NCBI RefSeq assembly: GCF_021184025.1 | Contig: NZ_CP036537.1 | Span: 3,348,001 to 3,412,000 of the forward strand | Reading direction: 5' to 3' | Length of the DNA: 64,000 bases | Source: Rhodopseudomonas boonkerdii | GTDB taxonomy: Bacteria > Pseudomonadota > Alphaproteobacteria > Rhizobiales > Xanthobacteraceae | The notes under the pieces: generated by a model | Told to the model about the DNA's origin: nothing | Database searches by the model: none | What the model saw: the letters and a program-made list of their open reading frames with translations, nothing else | Position numbers and translations under genes: made by a program | Shown: positions 52,838 through 61,822 of the stretch, piece by piece | Numbering within the stretch: position 1 is the stretch's first letter | Layout of the letters: every line of letters begins with the position of its first letter

Positions 52838-53391
52838 CCTCTTTGTCCCTTCGGACTCGAGTTGACGACCTCCGGAAGCATACAGACATCGCCGATATCG
52901 GGCTGCAGTCCCGGCGAAGTCGCGGGGGGCGCACTCTTCGTGGACGACTTGGTAGAAGCGACTGGAGGGGTGTAAGGCGACGCCGAGCGGGTCCAGGTCT
53001 GTCCTCCACAAAGGACGCCCATGACGCACCCCTTGAGTGCGAGCTTGTCGGTCGTGTCTCCGGCTTTGATCGTTGACGTGTAGGACTTTCCGTTCTCGGC
53101 GTTATAAATCTTGCCTGCCCAACCATTCTTTCCGTCCGGCTTCATGTCGGAGAGAAGGACGATGCCGAGCGTCGGGCGCGAGCGTTTCGAAGCATCCGGG
53201 TTGTGCTCGTCGGTGCCGCCCGACTTCTTTTCCCACGCCAACGCTCCCCAGACGCGTCCGTCGCATTCGGCGATCCGGACCTTCGCGGAACCTCCTTCGA
53301 CAAGCCAATCGCCCCTGACATCGCCAGCTCCGGCGAACGACGCGGGAATCACGAAGAGGAGAGACATCGTTAGACAAGTACGAAAGCTCAT
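52834..53391 (-). CDS. DUF2147-domain exported protein
   Basis: About 185 residues. MSFRTCLTMSLLFVIPASFA is a signal peptide. DUF2147 is recognised by GDWLVEGGSAKVRIAECDGR, VWGALAWEKK, GWAGKIYNAENGKSYTSTI and LKGCVMGVLCGGQTWTR. A Ser/Thr/Pro-rich tail of about 45 residues extends past the normal end of the family. The ATG at 53391 follows a GGAG site. It precedes and overlaps the MarR gene. Confidence 0.8.
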   Translation of the reverse strand: MSFRTCLTMSLLFVIPASFAGAGDVRGDWLVEGGSAKVRIAECDGRVWGALAWEKKSGGTDEHNPDASKRSRPTLGIVLLSDMKPDGKNGWAGKIYNAENGKSYTSTIKAGDTTDKLALKGCVMGVLCGGQTWTRSASPYTPPVASTKSSTKSAPPATSPGLQPDIGDVCMLPEVVNSSPKGQRG

Positions 53392-53710
53392 TTCGTGCTC
53401 CAAGATTTCAGATTTTCGCTGGCGCCTACCACCGGATTTCCGCTGCAAGCCCGTAGAGCCACCCAACCGTTCGCTACGGGCACCGCCGCCCTCAGCCAGA
53501 CGATCCTCTGAACAAGATGACGTTCGCTGGATTGGAGCATGCGGTGGTCCTTGGTTTGTCTGTCCGGAGGTGCGCCTCCGGCAGGCGACCTGCCGGAGGC
53601 GCTTGGTGTGTCCACGAGGCCTCTGCATGAAAGCCCGTGGACGTCTTCCCTGCGCGAGGACACCCGCAGGAAAGATCGATCGGCCGGCGCGAGGCGGCAC
53701 CGGCAAAGGT
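53392..53710. other. Intergenic region containing a strong hairpin
   Basis: 319 bp without a supported gene, between the DUF2147 gene and the end of the metal-efflux operon. It holds the perfect hairpin at 53572-53602. Confidence 0.45.
53572..53602. repeat. GC-rich inverted repeat, possible terminator of the efflux operon
   Basis: GCGCCTCCGGCAGG (53572-53585) and CCTGCCGGAGGCGC (53589-53602) form a perfect 14-bp stem with a 3-base loop. A competing 7-bp hairpin (CCGGAGG 53564-53570 with CCTCCGG 53575-53581) shares its left arm. There is no T run on either side, so intrinsic termination is uncertain. Confidence 0.55.
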
Positions 53711-53920
53711 TCAAGTGGATCTGGCCACGGTGCGCGCGAACTGCGCACGACAATCCCGGCATTCGAAGCGCTGGACCTCGTAGTTGGTCCGGCGCGGATG
53801 CGGCCCGCTGCGATACAGGGCCATCTCACCGCTGCACTTGCCGCAGGCACGGCGATCGCCGATGTCCGCTCCAGAAATCTGTCGATTTGCCGCAATCGCC
53901 ACGCTTCCCGATTTCCTCAT
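53711..53920 (-). CDS. Small zinc-ribbon protein, 69 aa
   Basis: From the ATG at 53920 it reads MRKSGSVAIAANRQISGADI and then a zinc ribbon: ACGKC ... FECRDCRAQFAR. The ATG overlaps the tolC-like stop by 4 bases (ATGA), which both fixes the start and makes it the last gene of the efflux operon. An in-frame start at 53950 is less likely. Function unknown; it may bind metal. Confidence 0.6.
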   Translation of the reverse strand: MRKSGSVAIAANRQISGADIGDRRACGKCSGEMALYRSGPHPRRTNYEVQRFECRDCRAQFARTVARST

Positions 53921-55332
53921 TGGCCCGATGGCGTCCTCAGCCCGTGCCACGCATCGCGGACCTGCTGGTAGTGAACCTCTGGCAGATAGTCGGGCGTCTT
54001 CAAGCCGAGGGTCTGAACGTCGAGCCTTCCGACGGTGCTGAGTAGCGAATACGACGCGATCACCCTGTCCCGCTGCGCGCCGATCAGGCGCGCTTTCGCA
54101 TTGATCAGGTCCTGCTGCGCATTCAACACTTCGACGATCGTTCTCTGGCCACCGGCGTTCTCGCGCTGGATGCCCCGAAGCGCCACCGCGGCCGCCTCAA
54201 CCTCCGTTTCCGACGCCCGGACTGCAGTCTTTGCACCTTCATTCGACACCCAGGCGCCGACGGCGGCGGTGCGCGCCTGATTACGGGCCAATTCGAACAC
54301 CATCCGGCTTTGGGTGGAGAGTTGCTTGGCCTGGCGCGTCTGAGATGCCGCCAACCCGCCGTCATAGATCGGTGCATTCAGTTGGCCGACGATCGACGCC
54401 TGATCGGTCCCGTAGGTACCGAGCGTGGGATCGTTCTGGCTCGACTTGCTCGCGCTACCTTGCAGGGTGATCGTCGGCAACAAGCTGCTTTCCGCGACTT
54501 TGATCGACGTCGAGGCCACGTCGACGTCGAAGCCGGCGGCCAACACGGCAGGATGCTGGCTGTAGGCCATCGTGACGGCTTCCTCCTGGCGCCGCGGGAG
54601 AAGCCGATCGATCGGCTGCGCCGGCGACAGCCGGGACGGCGGATTGCCGACTACCTGCGTGTAGGTAGCTTGGCTGACCGCGAGCGCGACTTCCGCGGCA
54701 TTCAGGTCGGCCTGGCCACGCGCCAGACGCGCCTGCGCCTGCGACGTGTCCGTCGGCGTCACGTCGCCCGCGTTGAGGCGCTTCTGGGCGACATCCAAAG
54801 TCTCCTTCAGGGAGGCGACGTTCGCCCGCTGCGCCTCGACGAGGGACTGGTTCGCGAGGACGTTGGTGTAGGCGATTACAGCGTCGAGCAGCACGCCCTG
54901 CCCCACGTTGCGTAGCGCCTCGCGTCCTGATTTGACCTGGAACTCGGCAACACGCACGCTGTTGGCGGTCCGGTTGCCGTTGTACAGCGTCTGGGTCACG
55001 GTAAGCCCGATCGTCCAGGGCTTCAGCGTCGCCCCTTGGATGGTGTTGTCCACCATCAGGTTTCGCACTGCCTGCAGCCCGTAGCCGAGGGTGGCGTTGA
55101 TCTGGGGCCGATAGCCCGCCATCGCCTGCGGGACGTTCTCATCCGTCGCACGCTGGCGGGCCCGCTCGCTGTTGAGAGCGGGGTTCGATTGATACGCCCG
55201 GACGAGCGCCTCGGAAACCGTCTCGGCGCGTGCCTCCGCAACCGCTGCACAACTGATGATCGCCATGCTGGCGGCGCCCAGAAGGCCGCTCCGGAACGTC
55301 GAGGCTCGCCTCTTCTGCGACAGAACGATCAC
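53917..55332 (-). CDS. TolC-family outer membrane efflux protein
   Basis: A 471-residue TolC-type channel. Signal peptide to about EARA-E (residue 36), then ETVSEALVRAYQSNPALNSE, a MAGYRPQINATLGYG strand, NVASLKETLDVAQKRLNAGD and a second outer-membrane-factor repeat ending VEVLNAQQDLINAKARLIGA. It completes the tripartite pump with the adaptor and RND genes directly upstream; its start overlaps the RND stop by 4 bases. Confidence 0.92.
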   Translation of the reverse strand: MIVLSQKRRASTFRSGLLGAASMAIISCAAVAEARAETVSEALVRAYQSNPALNSERARQRATDENVPQAMAGYRPQINATLGYGLQAVRNLMVDNTIQGATLKPWTIGLTVTQTLYNGNRTANSVRVAEFQVKSGREALRNVGQGVLLDAVIAYTNVLANQSLVEAQRANVASLKETLDVAQKRLNAGDVTPTDTSQAQARLARGQADLNAAEVALAVSQATYTQVVGNPPSRLSPAQPIDRLLPRRQEEAVTMAYSQHPAVLAAGFDVDVASTSIKVAESSLLPTITLQGSASKSSQNDPTLGTYGTDQASIVGQLNAPIYDGGLAASQTRQAKQLSTQSRMVFELARNQARTAAVGAWVSNEGAKTAVRASETEVEAAAVALRGIQRENAGGQRTIVEVLNAQQDLINAKARLIGAQRDRVIASYSLLSTVGRLDVQTLGLKTPDYLPEVHYQQVRDAWHGLRTPSGQ

Positions 55333-58300
55333 TGCTTCGCTCCTCCGAATTTCGTGTACAGGGCGGGCAGTACGACCAGCGTCAGCAGTGTCGCCGTGAT
55401 CAAACCTCCGATAACGACCGTGGCGAGCGGGCGCTGCACCTCCGCTCCCGTTCCGCTGGCGAGCGCCATCGGGACGAAGCCCAATGAAGCGACGAGCGCG
55501 GTCATGACGACGGGTCGGAAGCGCGTCATAGCCCCGTCCCGGACTGCCTCAAGGACGGACATGCCCTCCTCGACGTGGTGCCGGATCTGCGTGAGCATGA
55601 CCAGACCGTTCAGCACCGCGACGCCCGACAGCGCGATGAAGCCCACCGCGGCCGAGATCGAGAACGGCATGCCTCGCAGCCAGAGCGCCGCGATACCGCC
55701 GGTCAGAGCCAATGGGACCGCGCTGAAGACGAGCAAGGCGTCCCTGAAGGAGCCGAGCGCGCCAAACAGAAGCAGGTAGATCAAGGCAAAACAGCCGGGT
55801 ACCAGAATCATCAAGCGCTGGCGTGCGACCGTGAAGTTCTCGAACTGCCCGCCCCACGCCAGATAGCTGCCGGCCGGAAGCTTCACCTGCTCGGCGACCT
55901 TGGCCTGCACTTCCGTGACGAGCGAGCCGATGTCTCGGCCTCGAACCTCCGCGGTCGACACCACGCGCCGCTTGCCGTTCTCGCGGCTGATCTGGTTCGC
56001 GCCTTCGGTCAGTTCGAGGGCCGCGACGGTGCTGAGCGGGACCGAGGCTGTCGATCCGTTGGCGTTCGTCTGCGGCAGCGGCACCGGCAGATTGCGCAAC
56101 GCATCGATATCGTTGCGGAGGCTGTCGTTGAGCCGGACGACGATCTGGAAGCGACGATCGCCCTCGAAGACGAGGCCCGCAGGCTTGCCACCGACCGCAG
56201 TCTCTATCAGATCCTGCACATCCGACAGATTGAGGCCGCGGCGGGCGATCTCACCCTTGTCTATCTTGATCTCGAGGAACGGCAGACCGGCGGTCTCCTC
56301 GACCTTGACGCTCTCCGCACCTTCGACCTTCCGCAAAACCTCGGAGATCTGCGCCGCGGTCCGCTGCATGGCGTCGAAGTCATCGCCGAACACCTTGACG
56401 GCAAGGTCCTCGCGCACGCCAGCGACAAGCTCATTGAAGCGCATCTCGATGGGCTGAGAGAAGCCAAGCTTGTTGCCGGGAAGCTTGCTGACCTCCGCCT
56501 CGATCTTCTTGATCAGATCCTCCTTGGTCATCGACGGATCCGGCCATTCGTCCTGCGCCTTCACGATGATGTAGGTGTCCGACGCGTTCGGCGGCATCGG
56601 GTCGGCCGCAAGGTCTGGCGTACCGGTGCGCGAGAAGACGAAGGCCACTTCGGGAAACTTGCTGACCAGCTTCTCGATCTGGAGCTGCATGGCCTGCCCT
56701 TGCGTGATCGAGGTGCTCGGAATGCGTTTCACTTCCATGACGATGTTCTTCTCGTCCAGGGTCGGCGTGAATTCCTGGCCGAGCCTCGAGAACAGCACCA
56801 TCGCACCCACAAACATCAGCAGAGCGACCGTGGCGAACGCGCCCGGCCGCGCCACGGCCCGCATCAGCAGAGGTTCGTAACCGGTCTTCAGCCGGTGGAC
56901 GATGAAGTTCTCCTTCTCCTGCACGGGCTTGGTGATCGCGATGGCGATTGCGGCGGGCACGAATGTCAGCGACATCACGAAGGCCACCGCCAACGCGATC
57001 ATCACCGTCAAGGCCATCGGTTCGAAGGTCTTGCCCTCGACGCCGGTGAAGGCGAGCAACGGCGCGTAGACCAGGATGATGATGGCCTGGCCGTAGACCG
57101 ACGGGCGGATCATCTCAATCGTCGATTTCGAAACGGTCTCCAGCCGCTCTTCGAGGGTCAACGCCCGCCCGAGCTCCTTCTGCCGTTCGGCGAAATGCCG
57201 CAGGCTGTTTTCGGCGATGATGACGGCACCATCGACGATGAGACCGAAATCGAGCGCGCCGAGGCTCATCAGGTTCGCACTGATGCGCCCCTCGAGCATG
57301 CCGGTCGCGGTGATCAGCATCGTGATCGGAATGACGAAAGCGGTGATCAGCGCCGCGCGGAAGTTGCCCAGCATGAGGAAGAGGATGGCGATGACGAGCA
57401 GCGCGCCTTCGGCCAGGTTCTTCGCCACCGTCTTGATGGTCGCATCAACCAATTGGGTCCGGTTGAGGACGGTGCGAGCGTAGACGCCCGGCGGCAGGGT
57501 CTTGTTGATCTCCTGGATCTTCGCATCCGCGGCCGCGGCGACCGTCCGGCTGTTCTCGCCGACGAGCATCAGAGCGGTGCCGAGAACGACCTCACGCTCG
57601 TTGGAGCTCGCGCTGCCCGTTCGGAGTTCCTTGCCGATCTCGACCTTCGCTACATCCTTGATGCGTACGGGAACGCCCGCGCGGGTCGTCACGACGATCT
57701 GCGCGATGTCTTCCATGTTCTCGACGCGGCCTGCCGCGCGGACGACCAGACCTTCGCCGTTCTGCTCGATGAAGTTTGCGCCGCGGCTCGCATTGTTCGC
57801 TTCGATGGATTTGATCACCTGATCGAAGGTCACACCGTAGCCGATGAGCTTCTGCGGGTCGGGCTGAACCTGGAATTGCTTGGTGAATCCGCCGATCGCG
57901 TCCGCGCCGGCGACGCCCTTCACCGTCCGCATCTGCGGCCGGATGATCCAGTCCTGCACGGTCCGCAGGTAGACGGTACGCGTGAAGTCGTCGGTCAGAC
58001 GCTCGCCCTCCGGCGTCATGTAGCTGCCGTCGCTCTGCCAACCGGGACGCCCGTCGCGCACCGGCGCCGTCGCACCGGGCTTTTCGTATTCGACCGCCCA
58101 CCAGTAGATTTCGCCCAACCCCGTCGATACCGGCCCGAGGCGCACATCGACGTTCGGGGGCAGCAGCGACTTCGCGTCGTTGAGCCGTTCGGTCACCAAT
58201 TGCCGGGCGAAGTAGATGTTGGTCTTGTCGGCGAACACCGCGGTGATCTGCGCAAAACCGTTGCGCGAGAACGACCTCATGGAATCCATGCCGGGGATAC

Positions 58301-58526
58301 CCGACAGCGCGGTCTCGAGCGCGACCACGACCTGTTTCTCGATCTCGAGCGGTGTGAGGGCGGGCGCTACAGCGTTGACCTGCACCTGAACGTTGGTGAC
58401 GTCCGGAACGGCATCGATCGGCAGTTTCGTGAGAGCCCACATGCCCGTGCATGCGGCCAGGAGAACAGCAATCAGGACGAGCCAACGGCGCTGGACGGAA
58501 AAATCTACGATACGCTCGATAAACAT
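55329..58526 (-). CDS. Heavy-metal efflux RND pump (CzcA/CusA family)
   Basis: A 1065-residue HME-RND inner-membrane antiporter with 12 transmembrane helices and two large periplasmic loops. The transmembrane-4 signature ALDFGLIVDGAVIIAENSLR (DFG, DGA, EN) is the HME1 type that transports Zn, Co, Ni or Cd; the Cu-type CusA signature differs. It begins MFIERIVDFSVQRRWLVLIA as is normal. The first base of its ATG is the last base of the adaptor stop (TGATG), and its stop overlaps tolC. Substrate metal is inferred from this signature and from neighbours. Confidence 0.93.
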   Translation of the reverse strand: MFIERIVDFSVQRRWLVLIAVLLAACTGMWALTKLPIDAVPDVTNVQVQVNAVAPALTPLEIEKQVVVALETALSGIPGMDSMRSFSRNGFAQITAVFADKTNIYFARQLVTERLNDAKSLLPPNVDVRLGPVSTGLGEIYWWAVEYEKPGATAPVRDGRPGWQSDGSYMTPEGERLTDDFTRTVYLRTVQDWIIRPQMRTVKGVAGADAIGGFTKQFQVQPDPQKLIGYGVTFDQVIKSIEANNASRGANFIEQNGEGLVVRAAGRVENMEDIAQIVVTTRAGVPVRIKDVAKVEIGKELRTGSASSNEREVVLGTALMLVGENSRTVAAAADAKIQEINKTLPPGVYARTVLNRTQLVDATIKTVAKNLAEGALLVIAILFLMLGNFRAALITAFVIPITMLITATGMLEGRISANLMSLGALDFGLIVDGAVIIAENSLRHFAERQKELGRALTLEERLETVSKSTIEMIRPSVYGQAIIILVYAPLLAFTGVEGKTFEPMALTVMIALAVAFVMSLTFVPAAIAIAITKPVQEKENFIVHRLKTGYEPLLMRAVARPGAFATVALLMFVGAMVLFSRLGQEFTPTLDEKNIVMEVKRIPSTSITQGQAMQLQIEKLVSKFPEVAFVFSRTGTPDLAADPMPPNASDTYIIVKAQDEWPDPSMTKEDLIKKIEAEVSKLPGNKLGFSQPIEMRFNELVAGVREDLAVKVFGDDFDAMQRTAAQISEVLRKVEGAESVKVEETAGLPFLEIKIDKGEIARRGLNLSDVQDLIETAVGGKPAGLVFEGDRRFQIVVRLNDSLRNDIDALRNLPVPLPQTNANGSTASVPLSTVAALELTEGANQISRENGKRRVVSTAEVRGRDIGSLVTEVQAKVAEQVKLPAGSYLAWGGQFENFTVARQRLMILVPGCFALIYLLLFGALGSFRDALLVFSAVPLALTGGIAALWLRGMPFSISAAVGFIALSGVAVLNGLVMLTQIRHHVEEGMSVLEAVRDGAMTRFRPVVMTALVASLGFVPMALASGTGAEVQRPLATVVIGGLITATLLTLVVLPALYTKFGGAKQ

Positions 58527-59737
58527 CAGTCTTCGTCCGTCGGCTTGGCAAGCTCGGCCTTGAGTGCGAAAGTGTTGGAACTCGCGATACGCTCCCCCGC
58601 GCTCAATCCGGAAACGATCTCGACGACGTCGCCATCACGCTGGCCGACGACGACATCGCGCTTCTGGAAGCCGTCCTTGACGCGGACGAAGAGCGCCTTC
58701 CGGCCCGAGATGTTCTGGATGGCGCTGATCGGTACGACGACGGACGCCTGTTTCTCCTCCACGGCGATCGCCGCAGTTACAAACGCGCCCGGGCGCCAGG
58801 CCCGTTTCGGGTTTTCCAGGACGGCGACGACGCGGGCTCCACGGGTCTCCTTGTCGAGCAGTGGATTGACGAAGATCACTTTTGCCGTGCCCGTCTGCGC
58901 CGATCCCGCCACCGTTATCCGGACGCTCTGGCCCTCGCGTACGTCAATGATATCGGCCGAGCTGACCGTCATCTCGACCCACACGTTCGCGAGATCGACC
59001 ATAGTGAACATTTCGGTGGACTGACTGTCGCGCCCGACCGCCGCGCCGAGTTCGACCTTTCTTTCGACGACCCGCCCCGAAATGGGCGCGCGGACATACT
59101 GAACACGCAGCGTTCCCTCAGGCGCGGCGGCGATCGATGCGATCTCGCTCTCCTCGAGCCCGAGCGCCAACAGCTTCTGCCGTGCTATGTCGAACCGCAT
59201 GTGCGATTGAGCCGCGGCGCTGCGGGACTTGATGTACTGCTGCTCGGGAATCGCGCGTCCCTCGAAAAGACCCTTGTCGCGCCCGGTCAGGTCCTGCTGC
59301 AGGTCGTCGGACAGCTTGGAGGCGAGATACTCGCTGCGGGCCTCCGCCACCTCCCGGCTTTCGATCGCACCGAGAACCTCGCCCTTGGCGACCTCGTCGC
59401 CGATGTTCTTGCGGAGCTCGGACACCGTTCCGGCGAGCTTGACCGTGACGCGGGCCACTCGGTCTGCGTCCGGAACGATGACGCCCGGGACGACGAGTCT
59501 CTTTGCGACCATGCCGGCGCGCGCCGGCGCCAGCTCGATCTGGGCCAACTGCATGCGCTCGGCATCCATCGCAAGATCGACCTTAGCTTCGGTCGATGCG
59601 GGCTTCTGCTCCTGCTGCGCGACCGGAGCCTTCTCTTTGCCGGCCCCACCGAACAGTCTCGGCCCGAGACTCGCGACGCCGACGCCGGCGGCGAACACCA
59701 GCGCGATGCCTGCGAACCTGGAAACTTTACTCGTCAT
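58526..59737 (-). CDS. RND efflux periplasmic adaptor (membrane fusion protein)
   Basis: About 403 residues from the ATG at 59737 (MTSKVSRFAGIALVFAAGVG), with one N-terminal membrane anchor. Barrel-sandwich and hairpin regions are seen in VTVKLAGTVSELRKNIGDEV, AKGEVLGAIESREVAEARSE, RAPISGRVVERKVELGAAVG, and VVVPISAIQNISGRKALFVR. The family is CzcB-like. It follows the CsoR-type repressor gene by 22 bp, so repression would act on the whole operon. Confidence 0.9.
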   Translation of the reverse strand: MTSKVSRFAGIALVFAAGVGVASLGPRLFGGAGKEKAPVAQQEQKPASTEAKVDLAMDAERMQLAQIELAPARAGMVAKRLVVPGVIVPDADRVARVTVKLAGTVSELRKNIGDEVAKGEVLGAIESREVAEARSEYLASKLSDDLQQDLTGRDKGLFEGRAIPEQQYIKSRSAAAQSHMRFDIARQKLLALGLEESEIASIAAAPEGTLRVQYVRAPISGRVVERKVELGAAVGRDSQSTEMFTMVDLANVWVEMTVSSADIIDVREGQSVRITVAGSAQTGTAKVIFVNPLLDKETRGARVVAVLENPKRAWRPGAFVTAAIAVEEKQASVVVPISAIQNISGRKALFVRVKDGFQKRDVVVGQRDGDVVEIVSGLSAGERIASSNTFALKAELAKPTDED

Positions 59738-59759
59738 CGTCTTGCTCCGGATCTCACCG

Positions 59760-60041
59760 TCAGAGGTAGCGTGAGATCGATTTGAATTCGGCCATCGCGG
59801 CCTTGTCGGGCTTCCCGTCCGTGCCGTTCGTCGCCGCATCGAGACAGTGGTCGATGTGATCGTGAATGAGCGAGCGCTTCGCCTCGCTTACGGCCTTCTC
59901 CACCGCGTGCAGTTGCTGGGCGAGATCGAGGCACGACCGCTCCTCCTCGAACATCTCGATCACTCGGCGCAGGTGCCCCTCTGCGCGCTTCAATCGCTTC
60001 ACGATGTCCGGATGGCTTTCGTGGAGATGTTTACCGCTCAT
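59760..60041 (-). CDS. CsoR/RcnR-family metal-sensing repressor
   Basis: A 93-residue all-helical DUF156 repressor. The start at 60041 gives MSGKHLHESHPDIVKRLKRA. The metal ligands in the C-H-C pattern of CsoR and InrS are Cys37, His62 and Cys66; additional His at 5, 7 and 10 resemble the N-terminal His used by Ni/Co sensors (RcnR, InrS). It heads the operon with the adaptor, RND, TolC and zinc-ribbon genes. The G-tract dyad at 60115-60135 in the divergent promoter is the type of site this family binds. Confidence 0.88.
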   Translation of the reverse strand: MSGKHLHESHPDIVKRLKRAEGHLRRVIEMFEEERSCLDLAQQLHAVEKAVSEAKRSLIHDHIDHCLDAATNGTDGKPDKAAMAEFKSISRYL

Positions 60042-60114
60042 TCGATCATCCCCCCCACGGGAGGGCTCCGCATCTCTGCAAATCGCCAGAAAATCGGCGA
60101 TTCTGGTTGATCCT

Positions 60115-60135
60115 ATATAGGGGGATACCCTATAT
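60115..60135. promoter_or_regulatory. Putative CsoR/RcnR operator between divergent metal genes
   Basis: ATATAGGG (60115-60122), GGATA, CCCTATAT (60128-60135) is a perfect 8-bp-arm dyad whose top strand has a GGGGG tract flanked by AT-rich arms, the hallmark of RcnR/CsoR/FrmR operators. It lies 8 bp before the start at 60144 and about 75 bp before the repressor start, so it could control both directions. Confidence 0.7.
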
Positions 60136-60143
60136 GATCGGGC

Positions 60144-60422
60144 ATGTCGCACATCAGGTCGAGCAAGTCAAAGCTCTTCGCCCGCATCGGAGCGCTCAGA
60201 CAAAAAATTGATGAGGTGGATGCGGCGGTCGAGCGCGACGCGAGTTCGCTGGAGATCCTGCAGCACGTCGAGATCGCGAGACGTGAACTCGGCGGCCTGA
60301 CGGCGGATGTCGTCGAGGACGAAGTGCTGCCGATGATGGCGCGACGAAGAGCTGCGTTCGACACGATGAAGCCCGAGCGTCGACCGCGTTTTGTCGACCT
60401 CCTACGAAAGTACCTCAGGTAA
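60144..60422 (+). CDS. CsoR-like protein lacking the metal ligands
   Basis: A 92-residue helical protein. KLFARIGALRQKIDEVDAAV and SSLEILQHVEIARRELGGLT align by eye with the two core helices of CsoR/FrmR proteins (RI.GQ, ILQQI.A.R.A..GL). The position of the metal Cys is Ser35 and that of the His 25 residues later is Glu60, so neither ligand is present. It faces the canonical repressor across the shared operator and precedes the MFS exporter by 59 bp. It could be a constitutive repressor, a dimerisation partner or a non-metal sensor. The homology is by inspection only. Confidence 0.6.
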   Translation: MSHIRSSKSKLFARIGALRQKIDEVDAAVERDASSLEILQHVEIARRELGGLTADVVEDEVLPMMARRRAAFDTMKPERRPRFVDLLRKYLR

Positions 60423-60481
60423 GCCGATAGGTCGGACGCGTCCGCGCCGATCGGCCACACAACCAACGACGGATTGCCTCC

Positions 60482-61804
60482 ATGCTGCGCGTACTCGCCG
60501 ACCGTACCTACCGACACCTCTTCGCAGCGCAGGTCATCGCGCTGATCGGGACCGGCCTTGCGACGGTCGCCCTCGGACTTCTGGCCTACGACCTGGCGGG
60601 AGCCGATGCCGGTGCCGTGCTGGGCACGGCTCTCGCCATCAAGATGATCGCCTATGTCGGCGTATCCCCGATCGCGGCGGCCTTCGCCGAGCGGTTCCCT
60701 CGGCGCGGCATGCTCGTCGCCCTGGACCTCATACGCGCTGCAGTCGCGCTCGCCCTGCCGTTCGTCGATCAGATCTGGCAGGTCTACATCCTGATCTTCG
60801 TTCTCCAGTCCGCATCCGCGTCTTTCACGCCGACATTCCAGGCCACCATCCCTGATGTCCTCACCGAAGAACGCGACTACACGCGTGCTCTTTCGCTGTC
60901 GCGTCTGGCCTACGATCTCGAAAGCGTCGTCAGCCCGATGCTGGCCGCCGCCCTTCTCACGGTGATCAGCTTCCACACGCTGTTCGCAGGAACCGTCGTC
61001 GGCTTCCTGGCGTCGGCCGCTCTCGTCGTTTCGGTCGTCCTGCCGAGCCCGAAGCCGACCGAGCCGCGGGGCATCTACGACCGAACCACGCGCGGCATGC
61101 GCATCTACCTCGCCACACCACGCCTGCGGGGACTGCTGGCGCTGAACCTCGCCGCGGCCGCTGCCAGTGCGATGGTGATCGTCAATACGGTCGTCCTTGT
61201 TCAGGCCGGCTTCGGACTGTCCCAGCGGGCGACGGCGCTGGCCCTCGCAGCCTTCGGCGGCGGGTCCATGATCGCCGCGTTCGTCCTGCCTCGCCTGCTC
61301 GACAGCGTTCCGGATCGCCGCGCGATGACCGTCGGTGCCGGCGCACTTGTCCTCTGTCTGCTCGCCGGAAGCGCCCTGCGCAGCTACGAGTTGCTCCTGC
61401 CGCTCTGGTTCGTTCTGGGATTCAGCTACTCGCTGACCCAGACGCCGTCGGGACGGCTGCTGCGTCGCTCGTCGCAGCCGGAGGACCGCCCATCCCTGTT
61501 CGCCGCCCAGTTCGCTCTGTCGCACGCCTGCTGGCTCATCACCTATCCGGTAGCGGGCTGGGTCGGTGCCAAGGCCGGCATGCCGGTGGCCTTCCTCCTG
61601 CTTGCCGGCATTGCCGCCGCAGCGGTGTTCGTCGCCGTCACGGTCTGGCCGGCGGCGGATCCGGATGAGGTCGAGCACGTCCACAGCGGCCTCGCTCCGG
61701 ATCATCCGCACCTGGCCGATGCAAAGGGCACGACCGGCGGCTACCGCCACGCGCATGCCTTCGTGATCGACAGCCATCATCCGGAATGGCCGCGACCGGC
61801 CTGA
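60482..61804 (+). CDS. MFS exporter with His-rich C-terminal tail
   Basis: A 440-residue major-facilitator protein with 12 hydrophobic helices. It begins MLRVLADRTYRHLFAAQVIA, and the loop 2-3 motif is AAAFAERFPRRGMLVALDLI. The cytosolic tail after about residue 395 is His-rich: EVEHVHSGLAPDHPHLADAK, then YRHAHAFVIDSHHPEW. His-rich tails of this kind occur in NreB-type nickel exporters, so metal export is likely. It follows the CsoR-like gene and the shared operator. Confidence 0.85.
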   Translation: MLRVLADRTYRHLFAAQVIALIGTGLATVALGLLAYDLAGADAGAVLGTALAIKMIAYVGVSPIAAAFAERFPRRGMLVALDLIRAAVALALPFVDQIWQVYILIFVLQSASASFTPTFQATIPDVLTEERDYTRALSLSRLAYDLESVVSPMLAAALLTVISFHTLFAGTVVGFLASAALVVSVVLPSPKPTEPRGIYDRTTRGMRIYLATPRLRGLLALNLAAAAASAMVIVNTVVLVQAGFGLSQRATALALAAFGGGSMIAAFVLPRLLDSVPDRRAMTVGAGALVLCLLAGSALRSYELLLPLWFVLGFSYSLTQTPSGRLLRRSSQPEDRPSLFAAQFALSHACWLITYPVAGWVGAKAGMPVAFLLLAGIAAAAVFVAVTVWPAADPDEVEHVHSGLAPDHPHLADAKGTTGGYRHAHAFVIDSHHPEWPRPA

Positions 61805-61822
61805 TAGTCCGGAGGCGCCGAG

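Noticed and set aside
55575..59024. A 1149-codon plus-strand frame opposite the RND and adaptor genes
   Set aside because: Shadow of two well-identified genes on the other strand; Arg/His/Asp-rich composition is typical of such shadows.
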